Source of the DNA: Gnetum montanum
Taxonomy: Eukaryota; Streptophyta; Gnetopsida; Gnetales; Gnetaceae
Length of the DNA: 64,000 nt
Assembly: GCA_015680685.1 (NCBI GenBank)
Contig: MNCI01035869.1
Coordinates: 249,751 to 313,750, forward strand
Reading direction: 5' to 3'
A program made the position numbers and the translations under genes. Position 1 is the stretch's first letter. Each line of letters starts with the position of its first letter. This document shows, piece after piece, positions 22,521 through 34,599 of the stretch. The notes below the pieces were generated by a model. That model did not search any database and had not been told where the DNA came from. It saw only the letters and a program-made list of their open reading frames with translations.

Positions 22521-24532
22521 GGATAAGGTTGTAGCATGGTCTTAGTCATTCTAAGGGGTTAAAACCCTACTGTTGATGGAGTTTTAAGTTTAAAAACACC
22601 ATGTATGAGGGAATATGATGGGGCCCATGGCCCAAAACTCAAGAAACAAGAAAAGTAAACATAATTGTTGTTTCATCTTTCACTCTTAGCATGGAGAATA
22701 CTTCTATGCACCCCTCCCTCCCCNTGCACTTTAAGTTCCAATGCACCAAACTAGTAGTGGAGGTGAGAGTGGAAACATTTAGGTTTAAGTTTGATTTTTA
22801 TTGTAAATTTGCCTAAACACCAACCACACTTCTCATTCTATACCTAATGCATAGGAGGAGAGATTTAGGAGAGTTTTTTGCTATAGGAATCATCTCTCTT
22901 TAACATTAAAGCACTAGGAATTCCTTCTAGTCATCGTAGAATCCTCAACCCATCAGTTTTCAAGCTTCTACAACGTTGGTGCAACTAGGATGAAGACATG
23001 TGGAGGATCAAGAAAAAACCCAAGGTTCAAAGAGGCTGACAAGGCTACTTAGAAACATTTCAATATACCAAGGCTTATTTCAATTCAGGCTTCCTCTTCA
23101 CTCAATCCCAAGTAGGCCATCTCTAGCTATTTTTCTCAGTTTTGAAGTCGTTTTTGTATTTTTCTAGTTGGGATAGGGTTGTTTTCTTTAGATCTATGCC
23201 AAAGGGGTTAATGAAGTTGAATTTCAATGAAACCTTACCTCATATTTTGGTCATTTATATGTATACCTAGGGTTATTTGATTGTCCAAGCTTTGGTAGAT
23301 TTGATTTGTACTATAGGCTTGCTTTTTTATGTGCTTTTTCTAAAAATTTGGGAGTGGAGTCATTTTTATTAGACCTAGGCTGATGCTTTTTCCAAAATTA
23401 AATTCTAACAAAATCCTACCCCCTATTTTGATGCATTCTTACATGGGTTTAAGTTTATTTTGTCATTTAGGCTTCAATTCATGGCTAAATTAAATTAGGT
23501 TTTATGGATTTTGTGTTTTTAAATGCTTTTTGATGAAAAAAGCAAGCAAAGTTGTGAATTTTTTATTAAGAAAATAGCTGAATGTTGGAAAAATATAAAT
23601 TTATTGGTTTCTATGGTTATTTTTAAGCTTTACATTGGTTGTGATCTCATCTAATTTGGATTCATAATGAGGGAGTTATGGCTACTTCAATCAGGTTGTG
23701 TAATTAGGATTTGTGCCATTTTTTAGATTTTCATCCAAGTTCACAATTTTTTTTCTAAATAAATGGTAGGGGTTTTTTAATTTTTTCTAAGTTTGGATAC
23801 ATAGAGCTTAATTTAAACTTACAAAAAGTGTTGTAATCACTCCATTTGAAGCTCAAACTAATTTTTGGTCAATTTTTTACCAACCCTGCATGGAAGGGGA
23901 TAAATGTTGATAGCTACGATTGTGCAAATCTGGCTATGGCTCATGTAAAATTGGTTATGAATTTTTAGTTTTACTAGCTATGGATTAAAGGTTTGTGATT
24001 TTGGAATTCCTTCAATGGTGGAATCACTTAAATCAGAGCTTTCAAGAATTTTTTATGAATTTTTAACTATGGCTATGTGAATTAGGCTTAATTTTGGTTG
24101 TAGCAGTTTACCCCTTGGAAATGGATGTTATTGACATACTTAAAGATTTCTCTTGCCAACTTCCATTCCCTTAGGGATGCCTAAAGATGTAAAATACATT
24201 CTAAAGTTGGTTTCATGAGAAATAGAGACTTCTACTCCTTTTAGCATGCTTTTTCCTATGGCTATTTTTTCTAGGTTTTAATGCTTTTTCTAAGTTAATG
24301 CATGGTTTGGGCTAAGGCATAATTTTGTCTATGAAGTTTAGAATATAATGGTTTAATGGCTATGGAGGTTGTAAAATGGTTGTTATCAAATCTCTAAACA
24401 AATTTTGACAAATACTTTAGAGTTTTTACAGGGGCTAATTTCACCCCTAACTAAGGTGTTTTATGAAATTCATAAGGAAATTTTTAAGTGTTCAAACATG
24501 ATGCTAATGATGCTTATGTTTTTCCCCTATAG
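22521..24532 (+). promoter_or_regulatory. Probable 5' leader and first intron of the E2 antisense gene
   Basis: 22700-23100 is a purine-mixed leader-like stretch. 23150-24532 is strongly T-rich with no coding signal, and ends in TTTTTCCCCTATAG at 24532 directly before the first coding block, a good acceptor. By analogy with E3 (leader, 890-bp intron, coding exon) this is a leader plus first intron. I could not fix the donor or a TATA box. An ambiguous base sits in a C run at 22724. Confidence 0.45.
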
Positions 24533-27500
24533 GGTCCTGCTGAAGCATGTACTCATTGTAGTTGAATTGGTGGGCATCCTATAATGTATCAACCATTCCA
24601 AGGCCAACACCCCTCTTCCTAATTTGGACCTGGGTAAGGGATCACTATGGTTCCATTTGGGGGTAAGGGAATTCCATGCCTACCATCTATAAAACATTAG
24701 TGTGATGATGTGATCGCACCTTTCTACAAAGGTGGCTAGTGTCATAGTGGAGACCCTATTGCCTAGATCTACACATTTGGTTTCTTAGCTCATAAGCAAT
24801 GATCTAGAGCCCTGAGAATTAGGAGAGCTAGTAGAGACAAAGGACACCATTAGTGCACGTTACCTTTCATACATATAGAATATGCTAGAGTATTCACGGT
24901 ATAACATTAACAATGCTCTAATGGTGGAAGAAAGAGCATACTCCTTATTTTAGAATGCTCTAGGCTTTGTGTACCAATTATAGGGGTAAGCATGTCTATT
25001 TTAGGTTTTAATGTTTTAGCCTTATTTAGTTTAGTCATCTTGTAGGTATAGGGTTAATGAGTAAGGCTTGATCAAAAAATGATCAAATCTTAGCAGTAGC
25101 CCACACTGCATTGAGTGAATTCACCGAAGGCCCTAAGATCAAACATGTTTTTTTCAAACTAATAAGCGGGGACTTTGATGAATACCCTACCAAATTTGAC
25201 CCTTTCTACAAGAAGTGTCTGGCTGCCAAAATAGTACACAATTGGTGGGAAACTCCCAAGGCTATCAAAGATATGGGCATCACTGCTGGAAGTGCTACCT
25301 AAGGTTTTATGGCTATTTGGGTCTTAAGAAATTCTATGATCTACATGTAGCTGTACTAATGCTAATCATTTATTTTTGGCTTACAGGACCTTCCACTTCT
25401 GCTAATGTTACTACACTTCTCACCAAGCATTCTATGAATACTCTCATCCTAAAGTTTAGTGAGGTGGGGCCAGCACAGAAGTGGTTGAGGGGGTAGGCAT
25501 CTGAGAACATCCAAATAAACATCATGTATGTAAGTTTACTTGAGGTCTTCATGGCACCTAGCCGTATTGTTCCTTTTGTGGAGATGCTAAATGTCATTAA
25601 CTCCTTTGATGTAGAAGCTGATGTGTTTCACACCACAATGTGAGGCATACCGATTATCATTACCATTAGTGAGGCTACCTTTTATGACTTGTTTGGTGTT
25701 CTCGCTGATAAGATAACAATTGTTACCAAACCAATGAAGGAGACCAATCATTGTGTAGAAGTTGAGGATTAGTTTGGTACCAACAAGGGCCACTCTAGAC
25801 TTGCTTTTAATAGCTTCATGAACCCTGATGCAAGGGAGTCCTATCCCTTATTTAGGTCTCAAGCCTTTCCTAAATTCTTATCACAAAAGAAGATAATTAG
25901 TATTACATAGGGATGCACCTTTAAGAAGATCTTGATGGAGGGAAATCATTTTAATTGGGTTTCGTCCTTAACTATGGGCCTCAAGGAGAAAATCCTCAAA
26001 CTCTGTGAGGACCTCTGTATAATAGTCCACATGCACTATGCATTTTTGTAGGCTATTTGAAGAAGTTTGTGGAATTATTGGTGGTGAGCAAGAATGGGTT
26101 ATGGATGTGCTAGGATTCAAAATAGCTCTCCAAGCCTTATATAAAACATCTTTATCAAACTATCTAGGATTAGAACCCACCAGAGGACATGGGGTATTTG
26201 CTATTTATGACAACTAAGAATCTTGATGTTAGTAAGTGTGAATCCCCTGACAGCATGGGGGAGATGCCTCTTACTTTCCTAGCACACATTTAGAGAGCTC
26301 GATGATTACATGCTAAGGCTAATGGGGTAGCCAGGGCTAGTTTGAAACAACCAGTGGAGGAGGCACCACAAGCATTAGAACCACCCTCCAAACAAAAGAT
26401 CATCTTTAAGATTCCTTGGTTAGATTAGATAATCACAGGTATGCTTTAACTATGTTCTTAACATTCCTAACTATGTATTATCCTATGGCTATACATGTTA
26501 ACTTGTCTAATGTGTTATGGTTATAGGTCAATGGTAAAACCTAGCAATCCAAGCTACCACTACAAAAGAAGAACAAAGATAGGCAGAGTCACACAAATGT
26601 GCAAAGGAAGATTAGAGACATATAGCTATTACAATAAAGGAGGAATAAATATGTGTAGAGGAGGTACTCTTGCAACAAGATATGGATGATCTAGACATCT
26701 TGTTTGGAGAGCCAGTACCCGAGAAGCGTCTAATCAACATCCCCAATGATGATGATGAGGATGAAAATGTGAATGTAGTTCTAGATATGCTTATGCTATA
26801 ATCATCATTGTCTATGGTTTTATGTTTAATTTCTTAGTTCTTACTTGTCTAGTAACTTTTATGCTTATCATAGTTCCTAAGCCATAAGCAGAGGCCTCTA
26901 CATCCACAGTTCACATGAAACCATGGGTAGAGGTCCTAGACAATATAGAATTCATGTAGGGGATGGAAAAGAACATCATCAGTCAATTGCAATAGACTGC
27001 ACCCAAGATCAATAAGAACTATGTTTTGCTATGCCTTAGTTGTTTTACTATAGCTACCTTAGGTTCTATATCATGTTTATGGTTATATTTTTGTTATTTT
27101 TAATGCCATCAGTTGTGTGGGATCTAGCCTAAGAGATGGAGTTTGACTCCTTACCTAAACTTCCTCCTAACATCCCACATGTCCCCTTGAAGTTGTACAA
27201 AACTTCCACTGATCTTGTGGTTTCATGTGCAAAAGCTTCATGGAAGATTTAGAGGTCCAACGAATCCCTATGGGAACATGCTGTGGCCTTGAAGGAGAAA
27301 AATAAAAGGCAAGCTGAGAGGCTCTAGGATCTTGAGGAATGTAAGGCCAAGTAGCCCAAGTGGCTAATTCATGGGCATTACAAAATAAGGAGATCACATG
27401 GGCTTGCTACTGGCACACAATCTAGGAAAAAGTTTCCCTCTCTCAGGAGTTGCATGAGCAATAGATATAGATGGACTTGATCTCCCAAAATGCCTAGGAT

Positions 27501-27769
27501 TGGAAGGATTATAGTGCTTGGGTCCTAGAGTGGGATAAGACAAAAATGGATCACAAGTGGAAGTATAAGGCTGATCAAGAGGAATACCTGAAGTGGCCAA
27601 AGAGGAAGATGACTAAGCAACAAAAGAGAAATCTATTTATCTAGGGCATTAAGGCTAAGAGTGTTTTCAACCTCTTTGAAAGCACTCTGATAGCAATTGA
27701 TTCTCCTACTTCTCATATCATTATAGCAATAGATGATGTATCTATGGCTACAGTCTCATGAGAGCTACC
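24533..27769 (+). pseudogene. E2 antisense multi-exon gene, main part (unknown function)
   Basis: This gene is on the strand opposite to E2 gag-pol, between protease and RT. Its blocks match the E3 copy: SHLSTKVASVIVETLLPR (24725), LISGDFDEYPTKFDPFYKKC (25155), a block near 25390-25640 ending EADVFHTTM, then RSQAFPKFLSQKKI (25858), LMEGNHFNWVSSLTMGLK (25933) and a C-terminal helical part with SLWEHAVALKEKNKRQ (27265). Likely introns end at 25094, 25386 and 26526 (clear: donor CAG|GTATGC at 26438, acceptor TTATAG at 26526). TAG stops are frequent. E3 cuts it at 27769, and the end resumes at 46083. I recognise no known domain. Confidence 0.6.
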
Positions 27770-29599
27770 TGTAGCAACCGAAAACGTTGATAGCTGGAAC
27801 ACCAAGAGGTTGCCAGGAAAATAGTTTAACCCCAGATCCGTGCAAGGGCCATGCTAGAGAAAAATGGAAGCAGGGCACCTCGAACAGTCTAGTCGATCAG
27901 ACAAGGACTTAATCAGTGTATCTTAACCTTATGTAAATGTTGTTTCGAAGGCGAGACACACAAGGTAAATCGATGATCAATAAATGCAGAATGGAGAAAA
28001 TAGTGCAAAACAACGATAACAGTAAAGAAATAGTAGAACAAACTCAGGTGAGAAAATGCACCACCCCAAGGTTGCAGATTTGATTCTTTGCCTTGTTTGA
28101 AAGGTGTACAATAGGTTATGCAATGCTAGAGACACACAAAGAACTCAAAGATAACTAGAATGCTCAAGAAAAATGCCAACTATGCCTTCTGAAAGTCAAC
28201 TATAGTAAAAATCCAACCAGCCAATGCAAAAAGCCAACAAGCCAATTACTCTTGTCAATGTAAAAATGCCAAATATTTTAGCAAAAAAGCCAACCCTTTG
28301 AGCATTATTTGCTGGGGTATTTATAGGGCCAAGAGCAGGTGAGAAATGTGGTCAAGACGCCATGTGTCCTGGACCCCACAAGATGCTAATGTGCCCGTAC
28401 CGTGTAGGTGTGCAATGTTAGAAGTGAACTTGGCTATGTTGTGACTATACCACCGGAACTGTATGTGCCAAGATCCAGTGTGCTAACAACACAAATAAAA
28501 AATGGAGCTTATGATCTAGGACTACATCTTCCCTGCTCTTACGAGTAAGGTCAAGTGTAGGAACAATGTTTTGGGAGCTAACCAAGGGGTGTGCAAAATG
28601 AAGTAACATTGTTGATTCTGCCAAGGAGATGCTAGAGTGAGGAAGATTGCTATCAACAAGTTCTAGAGTTGCCCAAAGACATCTTGATGCTTCCATACCA
28701 ATGTTGCGTTACTCACGTTGTTGAGTACATTGGTGTAGCATAAGTGGCTGCTTGCTATGCTGTGCTACGCTACGTAGCGTAGCATAGTGTAGCCACTGGT
28801 CTTAACTGACCTTGTGTTGGAGCTGAAAGCATTTATCTGAGGCTTAGGCATGCCAACAACAGCAACTTTTGTCCTTCATGTCGAGAAGCCTTTGAACTCG
28901 CTGAACTTATGTTTGAAACATTTTTACTGCTCTTGCATTGTTGCTATGCTGTGCTATGCTATGTAGCATAGCATAGCGTAGCGACTAGCGTATCCTACTT
29001 CTTTGTTTAATCCATCATTTTCTACTAAGAAACTTTGCTCGAGGCTTGGGGGCTAAGCGAGGTAACCAGTTTTGGAGGTTGAAGTGTTGCCGAGTACAAC
29101 TTTCTTGTTGGAATCACTTAGCGAGACCGACCTTTCTGCTTTGCTTTTGCTATGATGTGCTACGCTACATAGCATAGCATAGCATAGCATCCTGCATTAA
29201 CTAAATCTTGACTTGTTTTTGCAATCATTCTGTCAATTCTCACTTACATGCTTGAGCAACTATCTTTTGAGGCTTGCTACATTGCATAGAGTAGCATAAT
29301 GTAGTAGACTTCTTCACTAGAAAACCTGCCGAACTATTTTGCTCATCCCAAACACTCTCGGCAACTCCTAGCATAGTTTTTTCATAGACTGTTAGCCAAG
29401 TCAATTGTCCAAGTAGGCAGGCCGAAGAGTCCGTCAAGTCTATCAGCTCTAGAGATAGAAAACTTGTCAGACTGGCCAATCTAACCTTAGTGCCTACATT
29501 TTCCTGCTAAACTGTCATGACACTGCACTTGTGGAAGTCCTTGCCTGAATTCCAAGACCTTGCTAAGGCATGAGGGTCCTAAAATTTTATGGTATTTCA
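27770..29599 (-). repeat. E3 3' LTR
   Basis: Begins TGTAGCAACC and ends GGTATTTCA; aligns to 44220-46082 throughout. A minus-strand TATAAATA is at 28318-28325 (plus strand TATTTATA). Downstream on the plus strand are four long imperfect palindromes built from GCTAYGCTAY/RTAGCRTAGC, around 28752-28795, 28941-28984, 29148-29192 and 29277-29310. The first contains a perfect 20-bp palindrome at 28764-28783. On the element strand they lie in U3, upstream of the TATA box. Confidence 0.9.
28752..29310. repeat. Four GCTACGCTAC-type hairpins in E3 3' LTR U3
   Basis: Each hairpin is about 35-44 bp with nearly self-complementary arms made of 5-bp GCTAY steps. The core at 28764-28783 is GCTACGCTACGTAGCGTAGC. 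The 5' LTR has the same four at 45237-45278, 45426-45468, 45629-45672 and 45759-45790, so they predate insertion. Confidence 0.85.
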
Positions 29600-29613
29600 C
29601 TAGCCCCTCTTTG
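29600..29613 (-). other. E3 polypurine tract
   Basis: Minus strand CAAAGAGGGGCTAG just before the LTR start TGAAATACC. It is nearly identical to the E2 tract at 7713-7726. Confidence 0.8.
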
Positions 29614-30062
29614 TCGACGTCTAGAGGATCTGCCCAATAGACATCGACAAAGAATATGAAACACCATGAAGGACAAGTCACTAACATCGCTCTCTGGTGG
29701 TTGCTTAGATGTCGCTTCGCTATGCTTGGGAGTAATAGGATAGTTGTGCAGGGGAAAGGAAAAAGGGTGGATTTGAGGGGACAGGTTCAAGAAAAGCTAA
29801 GATGAAACTTAGCATAGTCCCTGGTTGGAGTGCTTGTGAGGGAATTGGCTAGCGTGGACATCTTTTCTTTTACTAGCTTCTAACCTCTTGTCGGAATTCT
29901 TGGAGAGGATCATTGTAAAACAACTAGCGTGCCATTTGCTTTGGGCACAGGCTCTTCTTCTTTTTTTATTTTTTTTATGTTACAATTTTGTGCTTTTCTT
30001 TTGTCATTTAGACATATTCATTTGCAAACAACCTTGTTGTTGCAGGATAGGTGTTTTCTCCC

Positions 30063-30500
30063 TGGGATGAGTTTTGTTACATCCATGTGGGGCTTTGACC
30101 TACCTACAGATGCTTCCCATGCAGCGAGTTGTGTTACATGTGTCATGGACTTTGCAGTTCAACATATGGGAGGGCTTTACACATGTCGAGAAAGCTTGTA
30201 AAAGATGTGTGAAAAGGGAAATTGTGAGTTTGAGAAACGAGATGATGGAGGTTAAAGGGGAGGGGTAGGATGTGCACTCCCAAGTAGCTAAGCTAGTTAG
30301 AGCGGTCACCTCAGAACGATGTGGTGTCCTATCCTCCTGGCAAAACACATCTTTGACCGATGCCATCTCAGCCCATATCCTACAAACACAACAAAAAGTA
30401 GACCAGAGAAATGTAGCCATGAAACATAGTTAGGAAAAGGTCTTACTTGCTTTAGACATCATTGAAGTAACAAGCACTGTTGTTGAGGCATGCGACGTCT
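30063..30500 (+). pseudogene. E3 antisense exon-like ORF in the 3' UTR
   Basis: On the strand opposite to E3 pol. A T-rich stretch (29950-30010) and an acceptor-like TTGTTGTTGCAG precede a run with helical, charged character. It includes HVEKACKRCVKREIVSLRNE, then a TAG, then VHSQVAKLVRAVTSERCG and HILQTQQKVDQRNVAMK. A weakly similar stretch lies in the E2 3' UTR near 7820-7960. It could be a further exon of an antisense transcript or an old captured fragment. No domain is recognised. Confidence 0.35.
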
Positions 30501-30998
30501 AAAGCAGGAAGGCTGGCAACGGCTTTAGTAGCGACAAGCTTAAGGGGTCGACACCGAGGGGGCTAGGAGTTGTGGCGATGCAAATGCTTAGGAGTCCCCA
30601 CCTAAGGCAAACATCATGTAGTTTAGCTATAACATGAGAAGCCTAATAGCTGAACGTCTTTTGAGCTTGGATGATGGTGGGGGCTGGAGGGTAGCAACTT
30701 TGTGGTTGGGCCACAATAGTGCTGGGGCCCCAACGACAAGTGCTGATAATGGAAGCTACTGTCAGGGTAACAGGCCATGGTAGTGATAACTTCGAAAGGT
30801 TAGCAAGATTTCATATGACATCTCTAGAGGATCAGCAAGATGCCAGGGGTAGTGGTGTTCTATTCGTTCCATAGGATGCTTTCTTGTCATCGTGAACTGC
30901 ATTCTAGAACTGCAATGCTCCACCTTGCATGGGCACTGTGCACGCTCGCTTGTTTGAATGGTCATGGATTGTGAGCTGAGAAGGTTGTGCTGTGAACC
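30501..30998. other. E3 3' UTR, no gene seen
   Basis: GC content is a little higher than in the neighbours. Nothing recognisable. Confidence 0.4.
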
Positions 30999-31351
30999 CA
31001 GTTTAAGGTCATAGTAGACCATCTGATATACTGGTTTAAGGTCCCAATAGACCATTGTGCCAGTTTAAGGTCCTAGTAGACCACTGTGCTAGTTTAAGGT
31101 CTTAGCATATCGTTGTGCTAATTTATCTTCGTAGCAGATGATGGATGGACCAGTTTAAGGTCGTAGCAGACTGTCTGTGCTAGTTTAACATCATAGTAGA
31201 CATTCTATGCCATTTTATAGTCATGGTAGATCATCTGTGCCAATTTATAGTCATGGCGGTCTATGGATGCCAGTTTATAGTCATAGCAAACTATGGATGC
31301 TATTTTATAGTCGTAGCGCACTATGGATGCCAGTTTATAGTCATAGTGGAC
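30999..31351. repeat. GGYC-N6-GRCC dyad repeats, E3 3' UTR array
   Basis: About a dozen tandem units of 29-32 bp, with consensus GTTTAAGGTC-ATAGTA-GACCATNTGTGCCA. Perfect dyads include 31007-31020 (GGTC-ATAGTA-GACC) and the next two units. Later units switch to AGTC...GACT, keeping the arms complementary (for example AGTC-ATAGTG-GACT near 31340). This is the longest array of the motif in the window. Confidence 0.85.
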
Positions 31352-31394
31352 TATTGATGGTTACCTTGCCTCTGCATTAAATGAAGTACAACTT

Positions 31395-32590
31395 CAAGTA
31401 TAAGTGATTCACAGGATTTTCAAACTCTCTGCCATCCATGTCTGCCAGCTTGAAGGCTCTATTCTTGTAGGCTTTTGTGACTACGAATGGACCTTTCCAA
31501 TTTTCTAAAAACTTGTCTACATGTTCACGCATAGCTTTGAGGACTAGGTCCCCCTTTTTAATTGGCCTTCGATGTAAGTCTACATGATGCTTTTGTTGCT
31601 GCTTGTCTTGATACCATTCGATGTGACCTAGTGTTTGTGCACCCTCTTCCTCTAGGAAGTTGAGATCAATGATCCTTGACTCGTTATTCTAGGCTTCATT
31701 TATGATGCTTGAAAGGATCATCCATAGTGATGGTACTTGCAATTCAAGAGGCAACACTACTTCAGATTCGTAGACTAGGCTATATGGGGTCTTACCTATA
31801 GTCGTCCTACGCGTCGTACAGTAGGCCCAGAGCACATAGAAAATTTGCTCATGCCATTACCTCTTGTTGTTGCTAAGCATTCTTTTAAGCAAGTTGATGA
31901 TGGCCTTGTTTGTTGTTTCTACCTGACTATTAGCCTGGAGGTAATATGGTGACAAGAATAATTACTTAAAGCCAAGGTGGCTACAAAAGGTTCTAGTTTC
32001 CGCACTACTAAACTGTGGCCCATTTTCTGTCACAATAGTCATGGGAAGACCAAAACTTATTACGATGTTGTCTAGGATGAAGTGCCAAACTTGCTGAGAT
32101 GTAGTTTTCCTAAGAGGGATAGCTTCTGCCCACTTTGTGAAGTACTTAGTGGTAGTAATGATGAAGCTATGTCCTGTAGAAGACTTAGATGTTATGGATC
32201 CTATGATATCTAGTCCCCATCGTTGGAATGACCACGTGATCTTTATAGGATGCAACTCAATAGGTGACACGTGTATGAGATTTGTGTGATGTTGGCATGT
32301 GTCCCACGTATTGACTTTAGCAAAATAGTCTCGTTCCATGCAAGGCCAGTAATACACTAAGCATCTAATCTTAGTTGCCATGCCCCTGGGAGCTATGTGT
32401 CTTCCACATAGTCCTTCATGGACCTCGCTAACTATTTTTTGTGCCTCCTCCCCACTAATGCAAGTTAACAATATTCCATCAAAGGAGCGTTTACACAAGG
32501 TATTATCTCCTACCAGGACACACTATCGTGCTCGCTTTCGGATTGCATCCCTTTGGGCAAATGTTAAGCCATGTGGGCATTCACCATGTT
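31395..32590 (-). pseudogene. E3 integrase
   Basis: The most continuous integrase here. The zinc domain carries VHEGLCGRHIAPRGMATKIR and the later CQHH. The core has WGLDIIGS (first Asp), TKYFTKWAEAIPLRK and TENGPQFSS, where the second catalytic Asp is Glu. The part after 31962 continues with frame breaks into PLELQVPSLW, EWYQDKQQQKHHVDLHRR, IKKGDLVLKAMREHVDK and NWKGPFVVTKAYKNRAFK, the C-terminal domain. The Asp-to-Glu change and the breaks make it inactive. Confidence 0.88.
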
Positions 32591-33245
32591 GCAGGTAGGC
32601 TTTCACGTTAGCGTACCACTCTTGGGTGTTGGTAGCGCTTATGGAGCCCATATGTACTACTTAGGTGATAGGGTTTGTGCACTCTATTATTGAAGCAGGT
32701 AGAGTTGCAAACAGGTGTGATGGCATGTTTAATGCTAGTGTAGCTAAGGCATTGGCTACGGTGCTCTCATTGTATGGCACATGCTAGATGTCTATTATGG
32801 TGAACTTTTGCACCTAGTTTTTGGCCAAATCACAGTAAGGCTATAAATGCGAAGCTTTACAGGCGAAAACCTCAGTAATTTGATTGACAATGAGTTGAGA
32901 GTCATCTTGAACTGCCAAATGTCAGATTTTTAATTATTGGGCTGCTAAGAGGCCCCTAAGGAGTCCTTCGTACTTAACTACATTGTTTGTACAAAGGAAC
33001 TTGAAGTAGTAAGAAAAAGGTTGCATGTCCCCTGAGGGGAATGTAATGACAACGGTAGCACTACCACCTCGCATGGTTGAGGCACCGTCAAAATGCAAAG
33101 TGGCATTGAAATGCAATGGTACAAGGTTGACACTGCTAACATGTTCATCAAGGAATTCTGGTTCTATGGTCGTCTGATCATCAACGGGTGAGGTTACTAG
33201 CTACGTAGCTATTGCTTGTCCTTTTGTTGACGATTGGGCTACATA
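32591..33245 (-). pseudogene. E3 second (archaeal-type) RNase H and linker to integrase
   Basis: At 33116-32934 the minus strand reads LHFDGASTMRGGSATVVITF, then FLCTNNVVKYEGLLRGLLAAQ. This is the signature of the extra RNase H of Tat elements, with the first Asp kept and Glu of the usual AEYEAL box present as KYEGLL. The linker to integrase continues with few stops. Upstream, SPVDDQTTIEPEFLDEHV joins directly to an RT fragment because the region between is deleted. Confidence 0.85.
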
Positions 33246-33960
33246 GTGTAAGAAAAGGTACCCCAAGGGATCATAAACATAGTTGTCAACTAATGCTCTG
33301 GATTTATGAGAATTTGATTATAACCCAAGAACCCATCCATGAAGGATAGTAAAGAATGACCATCCGTAGTGTCAATAAGCTAGTCAATACTTGGTAGTGG
33401 GAAGTCATCTTTAATTGTTGCCTTGTTCAGATCCCAAAAGTCTATACAGATTCATATCCCTCCCTTTTTCTTAGATACTACAACGATGTTTGACACCCAT
33501 TCTGAGTAATCAACCACACGAATGAAACCTTCTTAGTATAGCTTAGTGATTTCATCACGTATAGCTAGTGCGATTTCTGGTTTAATCTTTCAAGCCTTTT
33601 GTTTAACCGGTTTGACACATGAGTCCAATACAATGTTATGTTGTATTAGTCATGGGTCTAAGCCCGACATGTCATTGTAAGACCATGTGAATACTTTGAT
33701 GTTGTCTTGAAGGACTCTGGATACATCTTTTTGCATTTTTTGATCTATGAGGGAACTTAGTTTTAGTGTTTTATTTTCCCCCTGGATGTCGTTACCGGTG
33801 ATTCGATGAGAGGGTCCTCAGTCACATCCCCAACCTCTAAGTCTAAGGCTTGGACCAAGTGTTTGGGCCAATCTAGGGACATTTCTAGGGACACTACACT
33901 GTTATCAGTAGATGAATCCTAGTCTATTAACTCTAAGCTCGAATATCTTGCAAGCTTGCC
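33246..33960 (-). pseudogene. E3 reverse transcriptase, N-terminal remnant (catalytic core deleted)
   Basis: The minus strand shows the acidic leader, VVPKK-like blocks, then VLGYNQILINPEH and MIPWGYLFLHYV, the equivalent of E2 PWGTFCYTM. Directly after this comes the linker before the second RNase H. Compared with E2, roughly 0.85 kb is missing, covering the YVDD box, RT thumb, connection and first RNase H. Many stops are present. A clear internal deletion. Confidence 0.8.
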
Positions 33961-34158
33961 ATGAGGGCCTGTCAAGGTCAAAAGTGAGTGTAGATCACGC
34001 TGCATGACCATCTTGTTCAACCTGCCACAATAAGAAGAAACCCAGTCAAGTTATACCTATTTGTAGTTATGGTGCATAATAGTAAATATTTGCAAAGCAA
34101 TAATGAAACATGCAATGATTGTCAAATATTCGGCCAAGTTTGCAAGTTGCCAATTTAA

Positions 34159-34425
34159 AGTCTTGGTGGACTGTGAGCGGGTTCAAACGTGCAATTGATG
34201 CTAAATCTACCAATTTAAGGTCATGGTGGACCGTTAACAGGTTGTAAAGGTAAAGTTACTAGTTTAAGGTCTTTGCAGACCGATAACAAGTTGGTGGACA
34301 AGGTTACTATTTTAAGGTATTTGCAGACCGTTAATAGGTTTTTAGATAAAGTTACTAGTTTAAGGTCTTTGCAAACTGTGGTGTGCAGGCTTCATATGGG
34401 TAGGTTTCTAATTTAAGGTAAGGTG
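34159..34425. repeat. GGYC-N6-GRCC dyad repeats, E3 RT-side cluster
   Basis: About six units at a spacing near 58 bp, each with TTTAAGGTC or TTTAAAGTC. Perfect dyads: AGTC-TTGGTG-GACT at 34159-34172, then GGTC-ATGGTG-GACC and GGTC-TTTGCA-GACC. The spacing is twice that of the 31-kb array. It lies just upstream of the antisense promoter at 34565. Confidence 0.82.
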
Positions 34426-34564
34426 AAATTTTTAGTTGGGCCCACCTATTTGCAAACAGGAATGCTACGCTATCACAGGTTTATGACATGCTAGTACTAC
34501 GCTACAAGAGGCATCCCACATTACTTGGGGTGCGAAAATGGTAAGTTCTTTTCACCGCGTCTAC

Positions 34565-34572
34565 TATAAATA
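34565..34572 (+). promoter_or_regulatory. TATA box of the E3 antisense gene
   Basis: TATAAATA in the context CTACTATAAATAAGGG on the plus strand, opposite to E3 pol transcription. A plausible start site lies about 30 bp downstream. The leader from there ends in a strong donor at 34785. Dyad repeats lie 140-400 bp upstream. Confidence 0.6.
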
Positions 34573-34599
34573 AGGGTTTACCCCTAGTAAACTTGTCAT

